This document shows positions 20,553-29,380 of a DNA stretch of 64,000 nt, one piece after another. The position numbers were made by a program, and so were the translations under genes. Numbering within the stretch: the stretch's first letter is position 1; the number at the start of each line of letters is the position of its first letter. The stretch lies in contig NZ_AP027731.1 of the NCBI RefSeq assembly GCF_030296595.1, forward strand, positions 62,001 through 126,000. The letters are read 5' to 3'. This DNA comes from Naasia aerilata. Its GTDB lineage: Bacteria > Actinomycetota > Actinomycetes > Actinomycetales > Microbacteriaceae. The notes beneath the pieces were generated by a model. That model did not search any database. It was not told the DNA's origin and saw only the letters and a list, made by a program, of their open reading frames with translations.

Positions 20553-21970
20553 CTAGGCGTCCACGCACTTCTCGTTGCTGGGCGCGCCGACCTTGCCCTC
20601 GCGGTTGACCGTCACGCTGATGCAGACGCGCGAGCCCGGCTGCGCGTCGGCGAGGAAGCTCGTGCTGCGCTGCAGGCTCGACCGCCCGTCATGGGTCGTG
20701 ATCTCGTAGGCGTCCGAGTCCTGGAGCCCAGGGTCGTCCCAGGAGAAGCGCACGGTGCCGTCCTCCACCTGCGCGGAGATGTCGCTGACGCGCGGGATGT
20801 CCTCCGAGTTGCCACGGATGAGGACGACCATGGCGGTCGCGCCCAGGGCGATGACGAGCGCGGAGACCCCGACGAGCAGCCAGGCGAGCCACTGCACGCC
20901 CTTGGGCTGGGGGCGCGCATGCCGCTGCCCACCGACACGGACGCGCTGCCCGCCTGCTGGACGAGGGTGCCCACTCCGCCGCGGGTGCCGCTCGTCTCGC
21001 CGCGGCGTCGCCTGCGCCGCTCGCCCGGCGCCCGGAGTGCGGGCACGCCGCGGATGCGGGTCCGGTCCTCGAGGTCGGCGACCGTGGCAAGGGCCCAGTC
21101 ATCCATCGCGACCTCGAGCGGCGTCTGCGGCAGCGCCAGCTCCGTCTCGACCGCCTGCAGCTCGCGGATGAGCTCGAGGACGCTCCCGGGTCGCTGCTCC
21201 GGCTTCTTCGACATCGCGCGCTGGAGGACCAGCTCGAGCCGGGCCGGCACGTCGGCGCGGCCGATCGGCTCCGGCTTGGCGCGGTTGATCCGGCCGATGA
21301 GGTCCACCGACTTGTTCTCGGTGCCGGGCACCTCGAACGGCGAGCGGCCGGCGAGGAGGCTGTAGACGGTGGCCGCCATCGACCAGACCTCGCTCGCGAT
21401 GCTGCCGGCCGTCTCGTCCATGAGGACCTCGGGCGCCGACCACGGGATGGAGAGGCCGACCGACTCGGTGCGCTCCGACTCGGCGAGGGTCGCCGCGATG
21501 CCGAAGTCGGACAGCACAGGGTGGCCGTAGGCGGTGAGGAGGATGTTGGTGGGCTTGATGTCGCGGTGCAGCACGCCCGCGCGGTGAGCCGTCTCGACGG
21601 CGCTCGCGATCTTGATCGAGATGCGCAGCACCTCGGCGACCGGCAGGTGCTCGCGGCGGTAGCGCTCCGACAGCGACGCCGAGCAGAGCTCCATCACGAG
21701 GTACGGCCGGCCGTCGGAGGAGACGCTCGCCTGGTACACCGTGAGGATCGACGGGTGCGTCGACAGCTGGGCCATGAGGTTCGCCTCGGCCTGGAACATC
21801 TGGCGGACCTGGTCGTTGACCACGTCAGCGAGCATCACCTTGACAGCGACCTGGCGGCGGGGCATGTTCTGTTCGTAGAGGAACACGTCCGCGAAGCCGC
21901 CGGAGCCCAGTGCCCGCACGTAGGTGAACCCGGGCAGGGTCGGCGGGGTGGACGGCAGACGCCTCGTCAT
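20553..21970 (-). CDS. Membrane Ser/Thr protein kinase with an extracellular FN3-like domain, one apparent frame break
   Basis: About 470 residues when repaired. The kinase domain (residues 12-275) has the glycine loop LGSGGFADVF, the lysine VAVKV, the catalytic loop HRDIKPTNIL, DFGIA, and SAPEV. An Arg-rich juxtamembrane region is followed by one helix (WLAWLLVGVSALVIALGATAMVVLI) and about 80 outside residues containing VRFSWDDPGLQDSDAYEITT, an FN3-like pattern. A break near 20920 separates the two parts and one added C (MRAPQPKGVQWLAW) joins them. It heads the minus-strand operon and corresponds to pkb2 of the PFNA cluster. The tail domain probably senses an external ligand; the two FHA proteins nearby are likely phosphorylation partners. 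Confidence 0.85.
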
Positions 21971-22120
21971 GTCACCCCTCGCGGTCCGGCGGACGAGCAC
22001 CCCTGCGGCAGGCCGGGGCGAGGCCGCCACCGTGTGCCCGAAGCGATTGTAAGCAGGCGCTCGCCGTTCACGGGGGACACGCCCCGGCGCGGCTCGGTAC
22101 CCGATTCGCGCGCGGCCGGC

Positions 22121-22186
22121 TATCCGCATCGTTTCGGACTATCCGCATCGGTCTCCGGTTGCGGTCAGTCCGAAGTGATGCGGATA
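22121..22186. repeat. 19-bp inverted repeat in the kinase/amidohydrolase intergenic region
   Basis: TATCCGCATCGTTTCGGAC (22121-22139) and GTCCGAAGTGATGCGGATA (22168-22186) are inverted copies with two mismatches, and a third half-site TATCCGCATC lies at 22140-22149. The element sits in the 262-base gap (21971-22232) between the divergent kinase and amidohydrolase genes, at the left boundary of the catabolic island. It could be an operator for either gene or mark the island edge. The rest of the gap shows no other feature I can support. Confidence 0.6.
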
Positions 22187-22232
22187 CCCCGCTGAGCTCT
22201 CGATCGGCGGGCCGCGAGGACCGGGCTACGGT

Positions 22233-23758
22233 GTGTGCGTGGAGCGCGAGCCGTACCAGACAGCCCGAGCGGGTACCGGTCAGAGCGGAAACGGCTCCCG
22301 GTCCCTCCTGATCAGGGGCGGCCTGGTGGCCGGAGCGGACGGCGTCCTCGAGACCCGCGATGTCCGGATCGTCGATGGGCGGATCGCGCCCGCCGGGGCC
22401 GGCGCACTCCCGCACGATGACGTCGAAGTGATCGACGCCACCGGCTGTCTCGTCCTGCCGGGATTCGTGAATATGCACTCCCATTCGTACGGCACCCTGT
22501 GCCGGCACGATGGCGCCCGGCTCCCTCTGGAGCCCTGGATGAACTATGCGCTCGCCGGCACGGCGAACCGCACGCCCGACGAGATCCTCGTGGCGACCCA
22601 GCTGCAGGCGATCGAGGCTCTGCGCACGGGCACCACCGCTGTCGTCGATCACATCGGCGGCGCCGTCGCGGGCCTCGCGCCCGTGCTGGGGGCGTACGAG
22701 GACAGTGGGATCAGGGCCGCGGTGGCGCCGATGATCGGCGACATCCCGCTCCCCGACTCCGTCGGGCTCTCGGCCGAGGACTGGCCGCCGGGGACCGGGT
22801 ACGGGGCTCCCGAGTTCGCCCAGAAGCCGGCGGCCGAGCTTCTCGACGACACCCTCGCCCTCCGCCGGTCCTGGACCTCGCCGAGCGGCCGCGTCGCGGT
22901 CATCCTCGGTCCTTCTGCGCCGCAGAGGTGCAGCACCGACCTGCTCGCATCGGTCGCCGAGGCGGCGGAGCGCGAGGACATGCTGGTCCACACCCATCTC
23001 CTGGAGACCCGGCTGCAGGCAGCCCTCACTCCCCGCTCGGGAGTCGCTCCTGGGTGGACCTCCTGGACCGAACGGGGCTCCTGAGCGCCCGGCTCAGCAC
23101 GGCACACAACGTCTGGCTCGAGGACGCGGACATGCGACTGCTCGCCGAGCGAGGGGTCACCGCCGTTCACGACCCGCACAGCAACCTGCAGGTCGGCAGC
23201 GGCATCGCCGACCTCGGTGCGTGGCGGTCGCACGGGATGCGGGCAGCGCTGGGCACGGACTCGGTCAACTGCGGCGGCTCGATGGACATGGTCGACGCCA
23301 TGCGACTTGCGGTGCTGCTGCACCGGTCCGGGGAGCCGGACCCGCAGCACTGGGAGACTCCGGGGTCGGCCCTCGGCCTCGCGACCGCCGGCGCGAGCGC
23401 CCTCCGGATCGGCGCAGGGACCCTCGACCCCGGGCAGCCCGCGGACCTCGCCATCTTCGATCTGGCCGGTGCGCCGTACGCCAGCCGCGAGGATCCCCTC
23501 AGCACGCTGGTGCTCGGCAGCTGGGACCACTCCGCCCGGACCGTGGTGGTCGGGGGTCGCGTCGTCCTCCGCGACCACCGGGTGCTGACGATCGACGAGG
23601 ACGCGGTGATCGCCGAGGCCGAGGCGCGCCGCAGGAGCCTCATGGAGCGGAACTCGACGCTGCGCGAGCTCGCGGACTCCCAGAGGGGCGTGCTCACGCG
23701 ACTCTCCTCGCGGTCGCGGTACCCCCGCCCGGTCGTCCGGGTGCGCGAACGGCCCTGA
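22233..23758 (+). CDS. Amidohydrolase of the TRZ/ATZ (COG0402) family, one apparent frame break
   Basis: About 508 residues when repaired. Metal-ligand motifs of the nucleobase/triazine deaminase group are intact: LPGFVNMHSHSYG near residue 80, VHTHLLET near 252, a third histidine in TAHNVWLEDAD and the aspartate in GTDS. The break near 23045 lies in CCCC; one added C gives LTPPLGSRSWVDLL. The substrate is unknown; members deaminate or dechlorinate N-heterocycles such as guanine, S-adenosylhomocysteine or triazines. GTG at 22233 has GAGGA 12 bases upstream, while GTG at 22239 is possible. It starts the island and is separated by 233 bases from the next gene. Confidence 0.78.
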
Positions 23759-23954
23759 GCCTGTTACGGCAACGTTAATTCCTCGTTTCCACTCGCAGAC
23801 GACGCCCTGCCGCCGGCTGCTTCCGGGAGACCCGTGCGCCCCGTCGTGCCGGGGGTTTCCCGTTCCCCGCTCATGTTTCGGCGATGTGACGACCGCGGGG
23901 ACAGGCCGGAGGACCGTGGCAGCCGCCCCGGCAGCCCGAGTCGCCGCTCCTACA

Positions 23955-23969
23955 GTTGGTAGGACCAAC
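23955..23969. promoter_or_regulatory. FadR/GntR-type operator upstream of the island operon
   Basis: GTTGGT-AGG-ACCAAC is a perfect 15-base palindrome matching the TNGTNNNACNA pattern known for FadR-subfamily (FCD) GntR regulators. It lies 22 bases upstream of the start codon of the CodA-like gene, where a bound repressor would block transcription. The only GntR/FCD gene in the window closes the same island (29381-30109), which makes it the natural binding partner. The pairing is inferred, not shown. Confidence 0.6.
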
Positions 23970-23991
23970 CGGCCAATGCGAGGAGGATCGA

Positions 23992-25268
23992 GTGCTGGCC
24001 CTGCACAACGTCCGCATCGGCGCGAAGGCTCCGGCCACCACGGTCACCCTGTCCGGCGGCCTCATCAGCTCGATCGGTTCGACGCCCTCCGCGGATGTCC
24101 CCTCGATCGACTGCCACGGCATGCTCCTCCTGCCGGGTCTCGTCGAGCCCCACCTGCACCTGGACAAGGCGCTGCTCGACCAGCTGCGCCCCAACCCGAC
24201 CGGCACCCTCGCCGACGCCATCGCCGTGACCGCGGACCTCAAGCGCTCCTTCGACCGCGAGGACCTGCTCCGGCGAGGCGCGCTCGTGCTGGACAAGGCG
24301 GTCACAAACGGAACGACGACCGTCCGCGTCCACCCTGATGTGGACCCTGCGGTGGGTCTGCTGACCGTCGAGGCGATGCTCGAGCTGAAGGATCGGTATG
24401 CCGGCGTGGTCGAGGTCCAGATCGTCGCGTTTCCCCAGGAGGGAATTCACAGCCGCCCCGGCACGGAGGCGCTGCTGAGGCAGGCGCTCGAAGCGGGCGT
24501 GGACGCCATCGGCGGCTGCTCCTACAGCGAGCCGACCGTCGACCTCTGCCGCGCCCACGTCGACACCGTTCTCGGTCTCGCCGCCGAGTTCGGCGTGGGG
24601 GCAGACATCCACGCCGACTTCGCCGACGACTACGCCGACCAGCGCTTCGAGATGGCGCCCTACATCGCAGAGGAGACCGTACGGCGAGGCCTCCGGGGAC
24701 GGGTCATCCTGTCCCACCTGACGGCGCTCGCAAGCGCGGAGCCCCAGCATCGAGCGCGGATCATCGGGAAGCTGGCGGAGGCCGGCATCGCCGTGGTGGC
24801 GCTGCCCGCCACGGATCTGCACCTCGGCGGCCGCCGCGACACCCGCAGCATCCGGCGGGGGATCGCGCCGCTCGCCGAGCTGCGCGCCGCCGGAGTTCTG
24901 ACCGCCATCTCGTCGAACAACATCCGCAACGCCTTCACGCCCTTCGGCAACAGCGACCAGCTCGAGACGGGACTCCTTCTCGCGCAGACCGCACACCTCT
25001 CGACGGCGGAGCAGCTCGACACGGTCCTGGCCATGGTGACCACCGATGCCGCACGCGTGCTCGGTCTGCCCTCCCACGGCATCGAGGTGGGCTCCCCGCC
25101 GACCTCTTGGTCGTCGACGCTCCGAGCGCGGCGGACGCCCTCCTGGATCGGGCCCCTCGGCGCTATGTCATCAAGGCCGGCCGCGTGGTCTCCGAGACCT
25201 TCAGCGTCACGCACCGGCACTACTCCTCCGGACCGCGCCCCGTTCTCCCCCGCGCGGTCGCACCGTGA
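23992..25268 (+). CDS. CodA-like amidohydrolase with altered catalytic residues, one apparent frame break
   Basis: About 425 residues when repaired. It aligns with cytosine deaminase-type amidohydrolases: metal motif EPHLHLDKALL near residue 45, HADF near 207, SHLTAL near 240. E. coli CodA has HCDE at the second site and DDVFDPWYPLG at the fourth; here the Glu is Phe (residue 210) and the Asp position reads SNNIRNAFTPFG (Asn 309-310). Cytosine deamination is therefore unlikely without other residues taking over. The break near 25092 is in CCCC; one added C gives GSPADLLVVDAP. The GTG at 23992 has AGGAGGA 5 bases upstream. Operon position before a permease suggests it acts on the imported compound. 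Confidence 0.75.
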
Positions 25269-25417
25269 CGCTCTTCCGCTCCACGATCCGCACCACCGGC
25301 TCCACCAGCACCACTGGCACCACCAGCACCACTGGCACCACCAGCACCACTGGCACCACCAGCACCACTGGCACCACCGCGACCGGACCGCGAGTCGCGC
25401 TCCCCTTCCCCGCATAA
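25265..25417 (+). CDS. Possible 50-residue Thr/Ser/Gly repeat peptide
   Basis: A short reading frame starts at GTG (25265-25267), overlapping the TGA of the preceding amidohydrolase as GTGA, and stops with TAA 12 bases before the permease start. It encodes a short leader, about five STTGTT hexapeptides and a tail GPRVALPFPA. The coupling overlap is the same arrangement used by real genes here, but the composition is simple and comes directly from an 18-base tandem repeat, so it may be non-coding spacer. Confidence 0.3.
   Translation: MTLFRSTIRTTGSTSTTGTTSTTGTTSTTGTTSTTGTTATGPRVALPFPA
25303..25374. repeat. 18-bp perfect tandem repeat, four copies
   Basis: CACCAGCACCACTGGCAC is repeated four times without mismatch, preceded by a degenerate partial copy. 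Each unit contains CCAG-CACCA-CTGG, so the array is also a row of small hairpins. It lies between the CodA-like gene and the permease gene and could affect relative expression of the two or change copy number by slippage. Confidence 0.9.
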
Positions 25418-25429
25418 ACGGAGACCCTC

Positions 25430-26925
25430 ATGAACGCCGTAACGACCTCAGCCCCACCCGCTCCCGAACGCGCCTTCACCGTCGAGAAGCACGGCTTCGA
25501 CTTCATCCCGCTCAGGGAGAGGACGATGACCCTGCCGGGCGCTGCACTGTTCTGGGCAGGAACCCAGGCGAACCTACTCCCCATGACCCTCGGCGCCCTC
25601 GCCGTGACGCTGGGACTGAGCCTCTGGCAGGCCGTGATCGCGATCGTGCTGGGCAACGCGTTCTTCATCCTCGTCGCCATCGCCTGCATCGCGGGACCGC
25701 GGGCGGGGGTGCCGACGCTCACGTTCTCGCGGGCCGCATTCGGCGTCCGCGGGAACCTGCCGAACGTCGCCCTCACGTGGATCGCGCTCGTCGCCTTCGA
25801 GTGCCTCAACACCATCCTGGCCGCGCTCGCGATCCTCGCCTTCCTCCCGATCATCGGGATCCCGGACCCGGGGCTGCCTGCGCAGATCATCTCGGTCATC
25901 GTCGTCGTCGCCGTGGGAGCCACCGTCGCCGCGTTCGGTCACGGTGCGATGGTGTGGATCCAGCGGGTCGCCTCCATCGTGCTCGTGATCGCCGTGGTGC
26001 TGGTGCTGATCTTCACCCTGGGCGGAGCCCAGTGGGCGGGCCGCACCGGCGTGGAGCCCGGCGCCCTGATCGCGACGCTGACCATCGCCGCGGCGGCGAA
26101 CGCCTCGGGTCCCATCTCCTACCTGTTCAACGCCCCGGAGTACTTTCGCTACCTGCCCCGCGATGTGAACCCCCGCAAGCTGTTCTGGACCCTCTTCACG
26201 GTCGGCTTCGGCGTCGCCACGCTGCTCGGCGTCCTCGGAGCGGTGCTCGCCTCCCAGGTCGACATGTCGGACCCGATCGGCGCGCCGGCGGTGCTCATGC
26301 CCACCCCGGTGTACCTCGTGTTCCTGCTCGCCGCGATCCTCGGCACCATCTCGAACAACGTGCCCACCCTCTACTCGTCGGGACTGACCCTGCAGGCCCT
26401 CGGCCTGCCCATCACCCGCCTCACCGGGACCCTCATCGACTCCGTTCTCAGCACGCTGCTCACTCTCTACGTGGTCGTCAGCGGCGGCTTCCTCGACGTG
26501 CTGACGATCTTCGCGGCGCTGCTGATCGTGTGGCTGCTGCCCTTCGGCGCGACCTACCTGGCGGACGCCGTGTCGAGGAGGTGGCGCTACGACCCGGTCG
26601 ACCTGCACGACCGCTCCCGGCTGGGACAGTACGCCGGCGTGAACACCCCAGGCTGGGTCGCGCTTCTCGCCGGCATCGTCACAGCGCTGCTGACCATCAA
26701 CTCCTCCGTCTTCGTGGGCCCGATCAGCGCCCTGCTGGGTGGTGCGGACCTGAGCTGGATCCTCCCCTCCCGGTCGTCTTCGCCGTCTACTTCGTGCTCG
26801 CCCTCCGCAAGCTGCGGTCCGCCGATCAGCTCGAGCTGGGCGTCCGGGCTCTGACCCGGCAGGAGAACGAGCACGAGTCGGAGCAGGAAGTGCTCGCCCG
26901 CGAACAGGAGACCAGGCACGCATGA
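25430..26925 (+). CDS. NCS1-type purine/cytosine permease, one apparent frame break
   Basis: About 498 residues when repaired, with 12 hydrophobic segments. The N-terminal VEKHGFDFIPLRERTM and the first helix LPGAALFWAGTQANLLPM are typical of the nucleobase:cation symporter-1 family (CodB/Fcy2-like), as is TFSRAAFGVRGN near residue 100. The C-terminal tail is hydrophilic (QENEHESEQEVLAREQE). The break near 26765 lies in CCCC and is repaired to WILPLPVVFAVYF. The ATG at 25430 has GGAGA 6 to 10 bases upstream. As the only transporter in the island it probably imports the heterocycle or ureide handled by the amidohydrolases; the actual substrate is unknown. Confidence 0.82.
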
Positions 26926-26952
26926 CCCCGCGCCTCGACAAGGAGCCCCACC

Positions 26953-27710
26953 ATGCATGACTTCACCGGCCGCACCGTCCTCGTCACCGGCGGCACGTCG
27001 GGCATCGGACTCGCCACCGTCCGTCTGCTGCTCGAGCGGGGCGCGTCCGTCGCCGCGATCGGGCTTCCCGACCGGCAGCTCGACGAGGCGTGCGCGACGC
27101 TCCCGGGTCGCGCGCTGCTGATCGGGGCGAGCGTCGCGAACGCCGACGAGGTCGACGAGGCCTTCACCAGGGCGGAGAGCGAGCTTGGCCCGCTCAGCGG
27201 GGTCTTCAACGCCGCGGGGATCTCGCGCGTGATGCCCGTCGCCGCGACCACCGACGACCTCTGGGCGGCGGTCGTCGCGGTGAATCTGACCGGGACCTTC
27301 CACGTCGCCCGGGCCGCCGCGCGCCGGCTGTCCGACAACGGAGGGGGCTCGCTGGTGTGCATCGCGAGCGAGCTCTCCCTGGTGGGCCAGGCCGGCTACA
27401 CCGCATACACCGCGACCAAGGGAGGTGTGCTGGCCATGTGCCGGTCGCTCGCGGCGGAGCTCGCTCCCGCCGGCGTGCGCGTCAACAGCCTCTCGCCCGG
27501 AACGACGGACACCCCGATGCTCGCCGCCGAGTTCGCCAACGAGGAGGAGCGGGCACGTGACCAGGCCTCTGTTCCCCTGAAGCGCTTCGCAACTCCCCAG
27601 GAGATCGCCCACGGGGCGGCCTGGCTTCTCGGCGACGAGTCGTCCTACGTCACCGGCACCAATTTGGTTATCGATGGAGGGCGCACCGGCACCTTCCTCT
27701 CGCGTCCTGA
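26953..27710 (+). CDS. SDR family oxidoreductase
   Basis: A classical short-chain dehydrogenase of about 250 residues: TGGTSGIG nucleotide loop near residue 12, NAAG near 90, catalytic Ser in CIASELS near 138, YTAYTATKGG (Tyr and Lys) near 152, and a C-terminal VTGTNLVIDGG. AAGGAG precedes the ATG. No stop occurs in this frame before the next start; the frame runs on into the epimerase gene. One extra G in GGAGGG would give a stop at 27708-27710, which is the end used here. A true fusion is the alternative. It probably oxidises or reduces an intermediate of the island pathway. Confidence 0.78.
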
Positions 27711-27726
27711 AAGCAGATCGGAACCC

Positions 27727-28646
27727 ATGTCCTCCGTCCTCGTCACCGGCGGCGCCGGCTTCACCGGCCGCCACATCGTCACAGAACTCGCCGACGCCGG
27801 GCACCGCGTCGTCAGCTACAACCGGGATTTCCTGGAATCCCCCGACCCGACGTGACCGTCGTGCAAGGCGAGCTCTTCGACATCCCGCGGCTCCTGACCG
27901 TCCTTGCGGACCACGACATCGATGCGATCGTGCACACGGCCGCGATGTCGCATCCGACCTACTCGCTGAGCTTCCCGGTCGCGACCTTCGCCGCGAACTC
28001 CGAGGGCACTGTGGCGGTCTTCGAGGCGGCGCGGCTGCACGGCGTCTCCAGGCTCGTCAACTTCTCATCGGAGACCGTGTACGGCCGGAACGACTCCGGA
28101 GTCATCGACGAGTCGCAGCCCGTCAACCCGTCCACGCCGTACGCGGTCACCAAGGTGAGCGGCGAGTGGCTCGGCCGGGTCTACGCCCAGAGATACGGGA
28201 TCGACGTCGTCTCACTGCGGATCGCGCAGGTGTACGGGCCGGGGAACCGAATGGACGAGATCGTCCGCGATGTCATGCGCGGAGTCGTGCACGAGAACGC
28301 CTTCGCCATCCCGCACGGCGCCGACCACTCCTACAACCTCATCTACGTGCGCGACGTCGCCTCGGCCGCACTCGCGGCGGTCACCGCGGACGCTCGATCC
28401 GAGCGGCCGCTCGCGTACAACATCTCGAGCTCCGAGTACTGGAGCCTTGCAGGCATCCTCGACGAGGTGCGGCTGGCCTATCCCGGGGCAGCGGTCAGCG
28501 CGGGGCCGGGCCTCGAGCCCACGCTCGATCTGCAGGGGCAGTTCAGCATCGAGCTGGCCCGGACCGATCTCGGCTACGAGCCCCAGTGGCCGCTCCGGGC
28601 GGCCCTGGCCGACTACGGGACCTGGCTCGGCGACCATGACTCCTGA
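27727..28646 (+). CDS. NAD-dependent epimerase/dehydratase, one apparent frame break
   Basis: About 306 residues when repaired. The extended-SDR fold is marked by VLVTGGAGFTGRHIV at the N-terminus, HTAAMSHPTYS near residue 72, the Ser in NFSSETVYG near 108, and the catalytic pair in TPYAVTKVSGEW (Tyr and Lys) near 134. The break near 27842 is in CCCCC; one added C gives ESPRPDVTVVQGELFD. Members act on sugar nucleotides, uronates or similar polyols. Its stop overlaps the next start by 11 bases. Together with two SDR enzymes it points to a sugar-like or hydroxy-acid part in the island substrate, which is inference. Confidence 0.78.
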
Positions 28647-29373
28647 GCAGCCTTCCTGGACGATCGTGACCGGGGCCGCGGGCGGGATCGGGTCCGCCAT
28701 CGTGGGCCGGCTCCTCGAGGCGGGGCACAGTGTCGCCGCGACCGACCTCTCGGGGCTGGCGGAGCTCGACGGGCTCGCGGAGCGGTTCGCGGAGCGGCTG
28801 ACGCGGACGGAGCTCGACGTCTGCTCCGCCGCGGCGGTCCGTGGCTTCGTTGCCTCCTTCGAGGAGGACGGGGCGGCGATCGGCGCGCTGGTCACTGTCG
28901 CGGGCATCCAGAAGACCGGCGCGAGCGAGACCTATGAGCTGGACGACTGGCGCCGAGTTCTGGAGGTCAACCTCACCGGCACCTGGGTCCCCATCCAGGC
29001 CGTCCTCGGCCCCCTCCTCGCTCGAGGGGCCGGGCGGATCCTGACCGTCTCCAGCGAGATCGGCCTGAGCGGGGCGCCCTACTATGCCGCCTACGCCGCC
29101 TCCAAGGGCGGCGTGATCGCCCTGACCAAGTCGCTCGCGAAGGAGTACGCGGGACGCGGGCTCGTCGTCAACTCGATCGCGCCGGGGCCGATCGAGACGG
29201 GGATCTTCCTCGGCGAGCGCGGCCACAACCAGGCGTGGCTCGACGCCAATGTCCCCGCTGGGCGGTTCGGGTCACCGGATGATGTGGCGGAGGCTGTGGC
29301 GTTCCTTCTCTCGGGGAAGGCCGACTACTTCGTGGGTCAGGTGCTCTCGCCCAACGGCGGGGTCGTCATCTAG
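28636..29373 (+). CDS. SDR family oxidoreductase (FabG-like fold)
   Basis: A 245-residue intact classical SDR: VTGAAGGIGSAI near residue 11, VAGIQKTG near 78, NLTG near 103, SSEIGLSG (catalytic Ser) near 131, YYAAYAASKGG (Tyr/Lys) near 145, and IAPGPIETGIF near 172. The ATG at 28636 lies inside the end of the epimerase gene, so translation is coupled. It is the last plus-strand gene of the island, and its stop is 7 bases from the convergent GntR gene. The substrate cannot be told; FabG-like members of catabolic operons often oxidise sugar acids or beta-hydroxy acids. Confidence 0.85.
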   Translation: MTPEQPSWTIVTGAAGGIGSAIVGRLLEAGHSVAATDLSGLAELDGLAERFAERLTRTELDVCSAAAVRGFVASFEEDGAAIGALVTVAGIQKTGASETYELDDWRRVLEVNLTGTWVPIQAVLGPLLARGAGRILTVSSEIGLSGAPYYAAYAASKGGVIALTKSLAKEYAGRGLVVNSIAPGPIETGIFLGERGHNQAWLDANVPAGRFGSPDDVAEAVAFLLSGKADYFVGQVLSPNGGVVI

Positions 29374-29380
29374 CGTCGGC

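Noticed and set aside
25303-25374. Repeat array considered as a CRISPR
   Set aside because: The 18-bp units are directly adjacent with no spacers, and no cas gene is near.
22233-28646. Genuine decay of the catabolic island into pseudogenes
   Set aside because: Each break is a single missing base in a G/C run, all other codons and active-site motifs are intact, and the same type of break occurs in essential genes elsewhere in the window.
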